Assembly: GCA_014529385.2 (NCBI GenBank)
Contig: CM043970.1
Location: 66,982,567-67,046,566, forward strand
Direction: 5' to 3'
Source of the DNA: Adiantum capillus-veneris
Taxonomy: Eukaryota; Streptophyta; Polypodiopsida; Polypodiales; Pteridaceae
DNA length: 64,000 nt
In this document: piece after piece, positions 49,600 through 61,299 of the stretch
How the letters are laid out: each line of letters begins with the position of its first letter
Numbering within the stretch: position 1 is the first letter of the stretch
Notes under the pieces: generated by a model
The model's input: only the letters and a program-made list of their open reading frames with translations
Told to the model about the DNA's origin: nothing
Databases searched by the model: none
Position numbers and translations under genes: made by a program

Positions 49600-50241
49600 C
49601 ATTGTAAAGTATTGTACATGGATGGAAATCTCAAGTACATGCATCATTTTCATTTTTCATGGATGAAATCTCAAGTGAATATAACATTTGATTATTGTTT
49701 AGTTTATGCTCAACGAGAATCTAAAGTGCTCTTATGCTTTGTGTGTTGTCTAACTTATTTGACTACCTTGGCCATAGAATCTTGATTCTACTCTAGATTT
49801 GTGATAAATCTTACCAAAATTTAATCAATGTCTAGGTTGGACAAGTGGTGGGGCTTCAAACATTACTGTCTTAAACAAGTGGAGTTATCTTACTTGAATA
49901 AGTGGTGGCCTTTGAATCCAAATCTAAGCCAAATCTCTAATTGTTTGCTTGTAGTCTAGGTTGGACATTTGGTGGACCTTGTATCCATGTTTCCTCAACA
50001 AGGGTGGCTTTTAGTTTTCACTTTAAGTACTCATCTTTAATAAAGTGTAGGATGGAAAATGTTGAGTTAGTAGATTGTATTTTAGACAAGTGGTGTTTGG
50101 TGTACGAATGCTGAAAATGGTTGCAAGGATTCTAACAACGACTTTACCTTAAATAAATTTCTTACTAGGAGTTCTACATATAAATATGGTGAATAAAATT
50201 CTAGTGGTTTTGAGATACCATTTGTGTGTGTGTTTTCTTAG
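49600..50241 (+). other. Spacer between genes B and C
   Basis: It is AT-rich with a few plus-orientation satellite copies (about 49834, 49957). It ends in TGTGTGTTTTCTTAG, a good splice acceptor before the gene C exon. A first exon of gene C is not seen. Confidence 0.5.
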
Positions 50242-51439
50242 ATTCACAAACTGGGATGGATAATGCTCCTATGGTTCAGTCAACAACTATAGAATCCATA
50301 GATTCTATGGTTTCTAAAGTGCCCAAGATGGATGATATTTCTATACTAGAGTCTAGTGTTGTGCAACTTGAGCAAGCTTCCAATAATGAGAACCAAGAAA
50401 TCGATGCTTCAAAAATGCAACATACATCAAAAGAGACTGAAAAGTCCACTCACGAGCTATTGCCAATTGGTACTACGTCATGTAGCGTAGATGTTGAGAA
50501 ATCCATGCTTACAATTATATTGGATTTAAATGGTCTATTGTTGAAACGTTCCCCTCAACCATCCTCACACCACAACTCAGTGCAAATGGATTCAAAAAGA
50601 TATATTATACTCAGGCCAGGTTGCATCCAATTCTTGAAGACTATTTTACAGAGGTTTAATGTTGCAATTTGGTCGACAGCTACTAGGAATAATGTGTATC
50701 AAATCCTTGCAGCACTAAACAACTTAGCTGAGGATACATTGCCTTTCTTTGCAATTTGGTCGCAAGATGTTTGCTACACCGCTCAAACTCAAAAATTGTT
50801 TAGACCCGACAATCCAAACGTTGAGGCAATGTTCAAGCCTCTAGCCAAAATTGCCATGGGGTTTGAATGTGATCCACAAAGAACAGTGCTTATTGATGAC
50901 TCTCCTTACAAGGGATGTATTTCACCAGCAAAAATTGCATTTTTCCACCACAATTTGATGCTGAGAAGATGGTTGACAATATGCTCTTGGAGGAGCTACT
51001 GCCATACTTGATTCAGCTTGATGAGAGAAGGGATGTGCGTGATTTAATTGCTTCTAATCGTTATGGACAACCTATAGTGACAAATGATAGTGAATACAAA
51101 CAAATCATGGAGTATTGGAAGCAAAAAAATGATGTTTGGTCAGCTAAGGTGTTCTTTACAAGAAGAATACCACCTGCAAAAGGTGACAGGGATGAAACTA
51201 TCATTGAAAATGCAAGTGACACAAGCCACCGCAATGAAATGAGAAGAGCCCAAATACAAGAGATCTTAGCAAAGGAGCGTACACCCATTGAAAGCATGAA
51301 GGCGTCACAATTGACCACTTTAGCTAGGCAATTGGGTTGTAACACAAAAGGAGTTTTGAAGGCAACCACAGCAAAGGCTTATATAAATAAGGTGAAAGCT
51401 GAGAACAATCTTCTAAGGCTGGATAGAAAGCAACCCTAA
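50242..51439 (+). CDS. FCP1/NIF-like HAD-fold phosphatase (gene C)
   Basis: The exon opens after an acceptor at 50241. The first ATG is at 50256 (MDNAPMVQS). After an acidic, Ser/Glu-rich N-terminal part comes the HAD domain: LTIILDLNGLLLKR (50503-50544), YIILRPGCIQFL, FNVAIWSTATRNNVY, FFAIWSQDVC and VLIDDSPYKG (50887-50916), then CIFPPQFDAEKM and a helical tail. This is the plant FCP1-homology (NIF) pattern. In the active motif the second Asp of DxD is Asn (DLN), as in several plant relatives, so phosphatase activity is uncertain. A single missing A in the run at 50930-50934 breaks the frame. Family members dephosphorylate proteins, FCP1 itself the RNA polymerase II tail. The target here is unknown. 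Confidence 0.75.
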
Positions 51440-51533
51440 GGTACTAGTGACATGTCATATATTCTTGATACACATACTTGAACACTCATGTGCATGGTAT
51501 CTAACAAATCTTTCTTTTTATTCCTTCCTGCAG

Positions 51534-51641
51534 GATCTTACAAAGGATACTACTAGATGGAGCTCAATCAATAGAGATTTTGATATGTTTGCTCAAAATA
51601 ATGAAGCAGTCACCTACATTTTTTGTTTATCAATTTCTTGA
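51534..51641 (+). other. Possible last exon of gene C
   Basis: A donor-like CCTAAG|GTACTAG at 51440/51441 and an acceptor TTCCTTCCTGCAG at 51533 bracket a short intron. The following frame reads DLTKDTTRWSSINRDFDMFA and stops at 51641. The preceding frame has its stop two bases before the donor, so this exon is either 3' untranslated or needs another frame correction. Confidence 0.35.
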
Positions 51642-52429
51642 GAGACTTTCTTTTAGTTTGTAATCATCAAATGAAATGAAAAGTATCCTTTTATAAGATT
51701 GCTGATCTTTTTCTCGTTCAAAACTTTCAATTGTGATTTATAGTTTTGTTAGCATGAGATTGTGCTTTTTTAGTTTGAAAAAAACTGTCAAAGATCCAAG
51801 TCTTTTTGGCTTTACTTAAGTTATTAATTGTGAAAGATCCAAGTCTTTTTGCTTTACTTAAGTTATTGATTGTCTATGTAATAGTCCTTAAAACAAATCG
51901 GATGGCTTTCTTGCTCCCATGTCTCACATTGGTCTTTAGGTAAGACAAGTGGTGACCTTGAAAGTATGGTCTCATATCTCGATCAAGTGAAGAGACATGA
52001 AGCTTAAATATCACTACTATGTATCTAGTGTTAAACTCCATCAAGACAAAGATACTAGAGTGCCAAATTGCAGTCTAGTTTAAGTGAAAATCCATTTGAG
52101 CTAAGGTAAAACTTATAGTGCCTCATTTTTCTAGGATTCTACCCCATCAAGGAAGTTAGAATCTAGCACAAACCAATTAAGACTCTTTTGGAGCCTAGAT
52201 AGGACAATTCGTGGAACTTAAGAGACTTATTATTGAGTTAGAGTCTAGTTTAGATAAGCAAAAGATCTTCAAACCAGCACTTGACTTTCTTACTATTCAA
52301 TATTCAAAGTCCCTTGGGCTAACAAATTACATACCTACTTGTAACCTAACTAATGAGTAATTATATAGATCTAAGCAAGTATATATAATGAGTCTTCAAA
52401 CTAATAAACCAAGGGAAGAGAGTAGCAAG
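51642..52429. other. Non-coding stretch where satellite polarity switches
   Basis: AT-rich, with a local duplication AAAGATCCAAGTCTTTTTG (51790 and 51835). A few worn plus-orientation core copies (about 51940, 52200) precede the first minus-orientation copies at about 52430. No gene is seen. Confidence 0.5.
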
Positions 52430-55400
52430 GTCCACTACTTGTCCAAGCTCAGCTCTAGACAACATAGAAAGATGCTAGTTCTACTAATTGTCTAATTATA
52501 GGCATGGAGAAATGATAGAAGGTTGAACACTTGTCCAACCTATCATCTCTAGTAAGATGGGAGGTTTTGCCTTAAGATTCACCATGTAACCAACCTATAC
52601 ATCATTGTATTATGAAAGTAGAAAAGCAAAGCTCCACCACTTGTCCAAGCTAGTTCTAAAATCCACATGGAGATAAGCAAGCTCCACCATTTGTCAAATC
52701 TCTTTCCATTAAAACATGAAAAAACTCAGCTATGTTGTACAGGGGGGACTTTTTTCCAAGGTCCACCACTGTCCAAGCTAGGATCCATTAAAACATGGAA
52801 ATAAACAAAGCTCCACCACTCGTCCAACCTTTATAGTTGCAAAGTGTATGGGTTGTCTAAACTAGGTATGGGAAAATAATTGAAGGTCCACCACTTGAAA
52901 CATGGAGCGAAGCAAGCTCCACCATGTCTCCAATATGCTAGACTCCATTGAAACACCCTAAACCCATGATATTTTGTACATAGGGGATGTACATTCAAGA
53001 TCCACCACTTGTCCAACCTAGTATCCCTAGTAGCTTGATAGCTTTGGTCTCAAGATTCACCACTTGTCCACTCTATGTCATTGTATTAAAAAGGATTGGG
53101 TGTTAAGGTCCACCACTTGTCCAACCTATAAGGTTATATTTTAAATGGTTTTTTTTCTCACAACTTGAACTACCCATGATATGTTTTACATGGGAGTTTT
53201 GTTTCAATGTCCACCACTTGTCCAAGCTAACTCTATTGAAACATAGAGAGAACCAAAGATCCACCACTTGTCCAAGCTAAGCTATATTGAAACATGGAGA
53301 GAAGGATGCTCCACCATTTCTCCAAGATAGGCTTCATTGAAACATGGAGAGAAGAAAGCTCCACCATGTCTCCAAGCTAGGATCCATTTAAATGCCCTAA
53401 ACCCATTTTATTTTGTACATGGGGGGTTTTATTTCAAGGCCCACCACTTGTCTAACCTATTATCCCTAGTAGCACGAGTGGTTTGGTCTCAAGATACACC
53501 ACTTGTACACTCTATGTCATTATATTGGGAAGAACTATGTATTAAGGTCCACCACTTGTCCAACCTATAAGGTTATATCTTAAATGGTATCCTTTCTCAC
53601 CACTTGAAATGCCCATGATATGTTTTACATGGGGGTTTCATTCCAAGGTCCACCACTTGTCCAAGCTAACTCTATTCAAACATAGAGAGAAGCAAAGGTC
53701 CACCACTTGTCCAAGCTAACTCTATTCAAACATAGAGAGAAGCAAAGGTTCACCACTTGTCAAAGCTAAGGCTCCATTGAAGCATGGAGAGAAGTAACCT
53801 CCATCATTTTTCCAAGATAGGTGCCATTCAAACATGGAAAGAATCAAGATCTACCATGTCTCCAAGATTCTAGGCTCCATTGAAACACCCTAAAACCATG
53901 ATATTTTGTACATGGGGTGTTTACATTCAAGGTCTACCACTTCTCTAACGTATTATACCTAGTAGCATGAGTGGTTTGGTCTTAAGATTCACCACTTATC
54001 CACTCTATGTCATTATATTAAGAATAACTGGGTGTTAAGGTCCACCACTTGTCCAACCTATAAGGGTATATCTTAAATGGTATCCTTCACCACTTGTCAA
54101 GGTCCATCACCACTTTTCCAACCTGTAAGGTTATATCTTGAATGATATTTTTCCTTATCACTTGTAATGTCCATGCTATGTTTTACAAAGGGGTTTTGTT
54201 CCAAGACCCACCACTTGTCCAAGCTAACTCTATTGAAACATAGAGAGAAGCAAAGGTCCACCACTTGTCCAAGGTAGGCTCCATTGAAACATGGAGAGAA
54301 GGATGATCCACCATTTCTCCAAGATAGGTTCCATTGAAACATTGAGAGAAGCAATCTCCACCATGTCTCCAAGCTAGGCTCCATTGAAATACCCTAAACC
54401 CATAATTTTGTACATGAGGGGTTTACATTCAAGGTCCACCACTTGTCCAACCTATTATCCCTAGTAGCACGAGTGGTTTGGTCTCAAGATTCACCACTTG
54501 TACACTCTATGTCATTATATTAAGAAGAACTATGTGTTAAGATCCACCACTTGTCCAACCTATAAGGTTATATTTTAAATGGTATCCTTTCTCACATCTT
54601 GAAATGCCCATGATATGTTTTACATGGGGGTTTCATTCCAAGGTCCACCACTTGTCCAAGCTAACTCTATTAAAACATATAGAGAAAGAAAGGTCCACCA
54701 CTTGTCCAAGCTAGGCTCATTGAAACATGGAGAGAAGGAACCTCCACTGTTTCTCCTAGATAGGCTCCATTGAAACATGGAGAGAAATAAGCTCCACCAT
54801 GTCTCCAAGTTGCTAGGCTCCATTGAAATACCCAATACCCATAATATTTTGTACATGGGGGGTTTACATTCAAGGTTCACCACTTGTCCAACCTATATCC
54901 CTAGTAGCTTTGGTCTCATGATTCACCACTTGTCCACTCTATGTCATTATATTAAGAGGAATTGGGTGTTAAGGTCCACTACTTGTCCAACCTATAATGT
55001 TATAGCTTGAATGGTATTTTTTCTCACCACTTGTAATGCCCATGACATGATTTACATGGGGGTTTTGTTCCAAGGTCCACCACTTGTCCAAGCTAAATCT
55101 ATTGAAACATAGAGAGAAACAAAGGTCCACCACTTTTCCAAGCTAGGCTGCATTGAAACATGGACCTTAATACCAAATTATTTCTAGTAGCATGAGTGAT
55201 ATTTTGTACATGGGGGGTTTACATTCAAGGTCCACCACTTGTCGAACCTATTTCCCTAGTAGGTTTGGTCCCAAGTTCACCACTTATCCACTCTATGTCA
55301 TTATATTAAGAATAATTGGGTGTTAAGGTCCACCACTTGTCCAACCTATAAGGTTATATATTAAATGGTATTTTTTCTCACCACTTGTAATGCCCATGAT

Positions 55401-56960
55401 ATGTTTTACATGGGGGTTTTGTTCCAAGGTCCACCACTTTTCCAAGATAACTCTATTCAAACATAGAGAGAAATAAAGGTCCACCACTTGTCCAAGCTAG
55501 GCTCCATTGAAACATGGAGAGAATGATGCTCCACCATTTATCCAAGATAGGCTGCATTGAAACATGGAGAGAAGCAAGCTTTACCATGTTTCCAAGCTAG
55601 GCTCCATTGAAACACTCTAGGGGGTTTTATTTCAAGGCCCACCACTTGTTTAACCTATTATCCCTAGTAGCATGAGTGGTTTGGTTTAAAGATTCACCAC
55701 TTGTACACTCTATGTCATTATATTGTGTTAAGGTCCACCACTTGTCCAACCTATAAGGTTATATCTTAAATGGTATCCTTTCTCGCCACTTGAAATGCCC
55801 ATGATATGTTTTACATGGGAGTTTCATTCCAAGATCCACCACTTGTCCAAGCTAACCATATTTAAACATAGAGAGAAACAAAGGTCCACGACTTGTCCAA
55901 GCTAGGCTCCATTGAAACATGGAGAGAAGGAACCTCCACCATTTCTCCTAGATAGACTCCATTAAAACATGGACATAAGTAAGTTCCACCATGTCTCCTA
56001 TATGCTAGGCTCCATTGAAATATGCAAAACCCATGATATTTTGTACATGGGTGATTTACATTCAAGGTCAACCATTTGTCCACCCTATTTTTCCTAGTAG
56101 GTTTGGTCTCACAATTCACCACTTTTCCACTCTATGTCATTATAATAAGAGGAATTGGGTGCTAAGGTCCACCACTTGTCCAGCCTATAAGGTTATACCT
56201 TGAATGGTATTTTTTCTCACCACTTGTAATGCCCATGACATGCTTTACATGGGGGTTTTGTTCCAAGGTTCACCACTTGTCCAAGCTAATTCTATTGAAA
56301 CATAGAGAGAAACAAAGGTCCACCACTTTTCCAAGCTAGGCTCCATTGAAACATGGACCTTAATACCAAATTATTCCTAGTAGCATGAGTGATATTTTGT
56401 ACATGGGGGGTTTGCATTCAAGGTCCACCACTTGTCCAACCTACTTTTCCTAGTAGGTTTGGTCGCAAGATTCACCACTTGTCCACTCTATGTCATTATA
56501 TTAATAATAATTGGGTGTTAAGGTCCACCACTTGTCCAACCTATAAGGTTATATATTGAATGGTATTTTTTCTCACCACTTGTAATGTCCATGATATGTT
56601 TTACATGGGGATTTTGTTCCAAGGTCCACCACTTGTCCAAGCTAAATCTGTTCAAACATAGAGAGAAACAAACGTCCACCACTTGTCCAAGCTAGGCTCC
56701 ATTGAAACATGGAGAGAATGATGCTCCACCATTTATCCAAGATAGACTCCATTGAAACATGGAGAGAAGTAAGCTCCACCATGTCTCGAAGATGCTAGAG
56801 TCGATTGAAATACCCAAAACCCCTGATACTTTGTACATGGGGGGTTTACATTCAAGGTCCACCACTTGTCCAACCTATTATCCCTAGTAGCATGAGTGGT
56901 TTGGTCTCAGGATTCACCACTTGTCCACTCTATATCATTATATTAAGAAAAATTGGGTTT
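52430..56960 (-). repeat. Right satellite array, inverted relative to the main array
   Basis: It is built from the same sub-blocks as 33-43 kb but as reverse complements: AAGGTCCACCACTTGTCCAA, with GAAACATGGAGAGAAG and CTATAAGGTTATATCTTAA fillers. About ten higher-order units are present, marked by CCTATAAGGTTATAT near 53130, 53570, 54060, 54560, 55350, 55755, 56185 and 56545. One plus-orientation copy occurs just after the array (about 56985). It forms an imperfect inverted arm to the main array, with genes B and C between. Confidence 0.9.
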
Positions 56961-57296
56961 CCATATCTAAATGGATCTTTGCTTGGATAAGTGGTAGACC
57001 TTGAGACCTAAATACCCATTCTACACTAGAGCATTGGTTAAAGCCTTATGCACTTCAAGCATACCTTTAACAACAAGTAGTAGTTATTAGTTGACTTAAG
57101 TCTAGTTGACCTCCATGGTATTGAGACTAAGAGAGAGTGTAGCATAAAAAAGAGTCAGGATTTTAATTTGACTTTCTTTCTATTAATGAGTAGATCATAG
57201 ATGGATTTTGGTATCTAATAAAACCTTAGGGTAGACAATGTAAAACTCATGTCTATTGTTGTGTTTGTATTAAGTGTTCTTGTTCTTTAATTTCAG

Positions 57297-58071
57297 AACC
57301 ATTACAGAAAAATGGATTGGCTATATGCTGGCATAAATTGAAGAAAACTATTGAATTACCCATCCAACCTCCTCCAAGACCTTGTCCAAGGAATGAATCA
57401 CCTCCTTATCACCTACCACTTTCTTTCAAGGACATCAAAAGAGTACTTATCTTGGATCTAGAGGGGTTACTTCTCAAGACAATTGAAATGAAACATGGAG
57501 ATTCTATGCCATCTTGGGCTCAACACATGCGACTTGTGGAGGATAAAGATGAAGTTTATCATGTGGTGCGACCAGACGCACAAAGTTTTTTGGATTTTTG
57601 TGTTGAATACTTTGAGCTATGGATATGGAGTTGCTATAACTTAACAAGGGTGCAACGCATCACACAAAAATGTTTTCCTGAGCAGTATACCAAGTTCAAG
57701 GTGTTTATGAGTAACAAAAATTGCCAAAATCCAAATATTATGTTAGGATTTACAAGGGTTTATCACAAAAATTTGAGTGATATTTGGAAGATATTTGAGG
57801 ATTTGGATGCAAACAATACCTTAATTTTTGATGACACTCCATATAGGGTGATGTGGAACATGCCAGGGACATATCTTATATTTCCAAAGATGTGGAGGCA
57901 AACTTCCAAACAACTTCAAAACTTCTTGCAGAGAACCATATTCCATGGTTGGTAGGATGGTTGTATGCAAGAGATAAGAGAGTCTATACATACAACACAA
58001 TTGTAAATCAGTATAGTGATTCTGAGACAAATTATGTCCTTGGTGTGTACTTGTCAACACGAAAGAATTGA
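57297..58071 (+). CDS. Second FCP1/NIF-like HAD-fold protein (gene D)
   Basis: The exon starts after an acceptor (TTCTTTAATTTCAG, ending 57296), and the first two bases complete a codon from an unseen upstream exon. Motifs: RVLILDLEGLLLKT (57439-57480), VYHVVRPDAQSFLDFC, FELWIWSCYNLTRVQRI and TLIFDDTPYRVMWN (57817-57858). This is the FCP1/NIF fold again. The DxD motif is DLE, so the second catalytic Asp is replaced by Glu. A missing A at about 57887 shifts the frame before LLAENHIPWLVGWLYAR, which continues to the stop at 58071. It is only distantly similar to gene C, so this is not a recent duplication. The start of the protein is not seen. Confidence 0.65.
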
Positions 58072-58830
58072 ATAAATATGGCCATAAGATGCTTTTTTTA
58101 TTCTAGTGTGTATCTTTCAACATTTGTATAATTTGATATAGTCTTTTTTATAAAAAAACAAAGGTGTGTCAATTTTATGAACACTTGAATGGAGTGCACC
58201 CTACTCTAAGGGGACTTCAATGTACTATTGGAGTGCATCCTATTGTAAGGGGACTCTGATGTATTGCTAGAGTGCACCCAAATTTTTGGAGACTCATTTT
58301 TTATTTGATTGGGGCCTATGTTGGGTCATATAGTAAAAGAAATTCATTTTTTGTCAATTCATATCGAGGTTGCATTTATTTGTAACTATGAGAGAATTGA
58401 TGTTTGATGTCAAAATAAAACTTGTAAGTATGGATCAGAGAATTCATGGACTTTAAATATGTGAGAGGGATCTTTTTCTTGGGCACAAATGTTTGCTTCA
58501 AGAATTTTGTCATTACATACTTTACGTGAAAGAGTTTTAGAACCTAAAAGACTTTGAAAACAAAACTATGGAATCTAAGTGCATGTATTCTTGAATGGCT
58601 TGAAAGTTGATGTATGCATGCATGTCGCCTTGATGAAGATTTAGATCTGACAAGATGCAAAGCTAGAATTCTTGGACGTTACCTTTGTCAATTTGGTAAT
58701 AACATATTTAACTTTCTTTTATTATGGGTGGAAAATATATTATTATGTGCATTTGGAACCTAATTGCTTGACCTTCAAACCAAGATTCCTATGTTATTTT
58801 TTCATATACTTTTTTGTAATGAATTAAGAT
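58072..58830. other. Non-coding stretch with a 39-bp triplet repeat
   Basis: GAGTGCACCC-type units begin at 58192, 58231 and 58270 (39-bp period, three copies). The rest is AT-rich with no gene seen. Confidence 0.5.
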
Positions 58831-59928
58831 TGTGGATACAAGGTCCACCACTTGTTCAAGCTAGATCTAAGAAAGTATATATATTGAGTCTTCAAACTAG
58901 TAAACCAAGGGAAGAGAGAAGCAGGGTCCATCACTTGTCCAAGCTTATCTCTAGACAACATAGAGAGATGTTAGGTCTACTAATTGTCCAATATAGTCAT
59001 GGAGAAATGATATAAGGTTGATCCACTTGTCCAACCTATCATCTCTAGTAAAATGGGAGGTTTGGCCTTAAGATTCACCATGTAACCAACGTATACTTCA
59101 TTGTATTATGAAGAGTAGAAAAGCAAAGCTCCACCACTTGTCTAAGGTAGTTCCAAAATCAACATGGAGAGAAGCAAGATTCACCATTTGTCCAAGATAG
59201 GTTCCATTAAAAAATGGAAAACCTCATATATGTTGTACATGGAAGCTTTTTTCCAAGGTCCACCACTTGTCCAAGCTAGGATCCATTAAAACATGGATAG
59301 AAACAAGGCTCCACAACTCGTCCAACCTTTATAGCTGCAAAGTGTACCGGTAGTCTAAACTAGGCATGGGAAAATAATAGAAGGTCCACCACTTATCCAA
59401 TATATTATCTCTAATAGCATGGGAGGTTTGGTCTCAAGATTTAGGAATTGGCTAACGTGTATTTCATTGTATTATGATGAATTTGGTTTTAAAGTAAACT
59501 ACTTATCCAAGCTATAAGTTTATATCTTGAATGGTATTCCTTCCCATCACTTAGAAAACCAATGATATGTTGTACATGGGGGGGTTTGTTACAAGTTCCA
59601 CCACTTGTCCAAGCTAGTTTCATTGAAACATGGATGAAGACAAGCTCCACCATTTGTTAAATCTAGACTCCATTGAAATCTAGAAAATCCATTCTATGTT
59701 GTACATGGGGTTTTTGTTTTAAGGTCCAACACTTGTCCAAGCTAAGATCCATTGAAACATGGAGTAGAGAAACACTCCACCACTTGTCCAAGCTAGGAAA
59801 CATTGATAGTAGTTGGCTTAGTTTGTATTGTATGTGCATAAAGTGGAATGAGACCTTAAGAAAACTCAAATTTTTGACAAAATCTCTATATTTTGTACAT
59901 GATATATTGAAAGTTGTCCAACCTGGGA
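58831..59928 (-). repeat. Right-end satellite, minus orientation, diverged
   Basis: Core copies AAGGTCCACCACTTGTCCAA and variants lie at about 58840, 59128, 59258, 59382, 59597, 59722 and 59778, and the last worn copy (GTTGTCCAACCT) lies only 20 bases from the right inverted repeat. Filler resembles that of the 52.4-53 kb part. Confidence 0.8.
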
Positions 59929-59962
59929 ATTAGGATTTTCCCACTTTACCTAATATGGTCTT
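59929..59962 (-). repeat. Right terminal inverted repeat of the giant element
   Basis: Read on the minus strand it begins AAGACCATATTAGGTA and continues AAGTGGGAAAATCC. The first 16 bases are identical to the left end. Confidence 0.65.
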
Positions 59963-59966
59963 GTAT
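59963..59966 (+). other. GTAT, right target-site duplication candidate
   Basis: It is the same four bases as at 24972-24975, immediately outside the inverted repeat. Confidence 0.6.
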
Positions 59967-60383
59967 GTGTGTACGTACCCACATGTCCGGAGGATGTCGC
60001 TCGCTTTTACCAATAGCCCAACCCCCATTTGAGCTCATTCATTAGCAATGTCAGTATATGGGGTTGGTATGCTTTTCTTCATCGATACATCATTGCAAGT
60101 AAGTAAATATGCAGGTAAGGCATGGGTGAGTCCTTACCCGCGACTAACAGGAGAGCCAATGGTGCCCTCAACCTAGCCCCACCAATATGGGTGTCCTTCA
60201 CAACAAATAGTTTGCAAAGAGATTGGCAATGGCTACTCAAGCCTACAAGAATGTTTTAGGACATATGGAAGGCCTTTGCAGTGGGTACAGTTCATGAGTT
60301 ACATGGAGGGCTCAAATAACACGGCCCCACCAAATCAGGATGATGTCAGAACAAAGTCGACCCAAATAGGGTTTTTTTTTGTT

Positions 60384-60481
<98 letters not shown>

Positions 60482-61040
60482 TGTCTTATAAGCATGAAAT
60501 GATGGAGTGTGATACCCTTGATTGTGGTGGTCAAGTGCGTGATGAAGTGTACCATGATGTGAATGGCACTTATGTATGGCACATGCGATCTGGGGGGATT
60601 CACCATTCAGTACCCCCCTATATAACGTGTGTTCGTGGGGTATTAGAAAAACCCCTCTTTTAACATATCTAAATGAATAAAATGATCCCTTATTTAGGAA
60701 ATTTTTCCAAAATTGAATATAAAAACCCCTTATTTTAATGTATCTCTGTTAAATTTCCTAATCTTTTTGCATTTTAAAACCCCTCCTTTCGAAGTCACAT
60801 TATACATAAACGTGATAACATAGTGCACCCCCCGAGCATGCGATGCATCAAGGGCGGCGTGTGTGGAGAGGGGATGGAACATGTGATTTTGCAATGGGAG
60901 AGTCGGTGAGAGACAGAGTTGAGGAGCTCTGGAACAAAAGAGAGGGTGGTGCACCATGTACGGGGGTGGGCTCACTGTGCTTTGCACGTTCACATGCCGG
61001 CAACGTCCCCCGTCTCCCATCTTTTGTAGCTACGCAGCTA
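59967..61040. other. Host flank with GA microsatellite, no gene seen
   Basis: Mixed sequence without a recognisable coding region. It includes a GA run (60391-60479) and pairs of ACCCCT-TTT stretches near 60650-60790. Several short open frames show no known domain. Confidence 0.45.
60391..60479. repeat. GA microsatellite
   Basis: An (AG)n run of 89 bases. Arg/Glu frames across it are artefacts. Confidence 0.95.
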
Positions 61041-61240
61041 GCATGATGGATATTGTTTGTCGCTTTATGGGTGCCTTGGTTGACATGTATGCCAAATGTG
61101 GTGCACTTCATAAAGCACAAAAAGCGCTTAAGGAGCTCCATGTCAAGGAGCACTGGGCTGTTTTCTGTGGATGTGAAGCGAGTGTCTCTCTGGGTCTCTC
61201 TCCAAATGGAATGTTGTCTCATCGAGTGCAGTGATTGTAG
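61041..61240 (+). pseudogene. PPR protein fragment
   Basis: The translation at 61070-61150 reads GALVDMYAKCGALHKAQKAL followed by KELHVKE, a typical pentatricopeptide repeat of the plant PLS class. Both flanks are out of frame or unrelated. It matches wording that recurs at 63480-63540 and 63940-63990, so it is a piece of the same pseudogene family, separated by 2 kb of other sequence. PPR proteins bind organelle RNA and guide editing. Confidence 0.75.
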
Positions 61241-61299
61241 GATTTTTCCAACAGGTTCAAGGTTAGGAAGAGAGTTGTTTTCAACAAATGCAGATGAGT

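Larger units (their letters stand above)
24976..59962. mobile_element. Candidate giant inverted-repeat DNA element, 34,987 bp, at least four genes
   Basis: Both ends carry AAGACCATATTAGGTA in inverted orientation (24976-24991 and 59947-59962), each flanked outside by GTAT. Between them lie a minus-strand DUF7869-like gene, a plus-strand ParB/DGQHR-like plus SET gene, two FCP1-like genes and large arrays of a 20-bp-core satellite whose orientation flips at about 50-52.4 kb so that it points inward from both ends. The satellite also fills introns. What is seen: ends, flanks, gene set and polarity. What is inferred: that it moved as one unit and that gene A is its transposase. It could instead be an ordinary gene cluster invaded by satellite, with chance end matches. 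Confidence 0.6.

Noticed and set aside
24972-59966. The giant element as a Maverick/Polinton, Helitron or herpesvirus-like element
   Set aside because: No protein-primed DNA polymerase, retrovirus-like integrase, Rep/helicase or capsid gene is seen. Ends are inverted repeats with a 4-bp duplication rather than the 6-bp duplication expected for Polintons.
60379-60663. Open frame rich in Arg/Glu after a GA run
   Set aside because: Repeat artefact. The part after the run has no recognisable domain.
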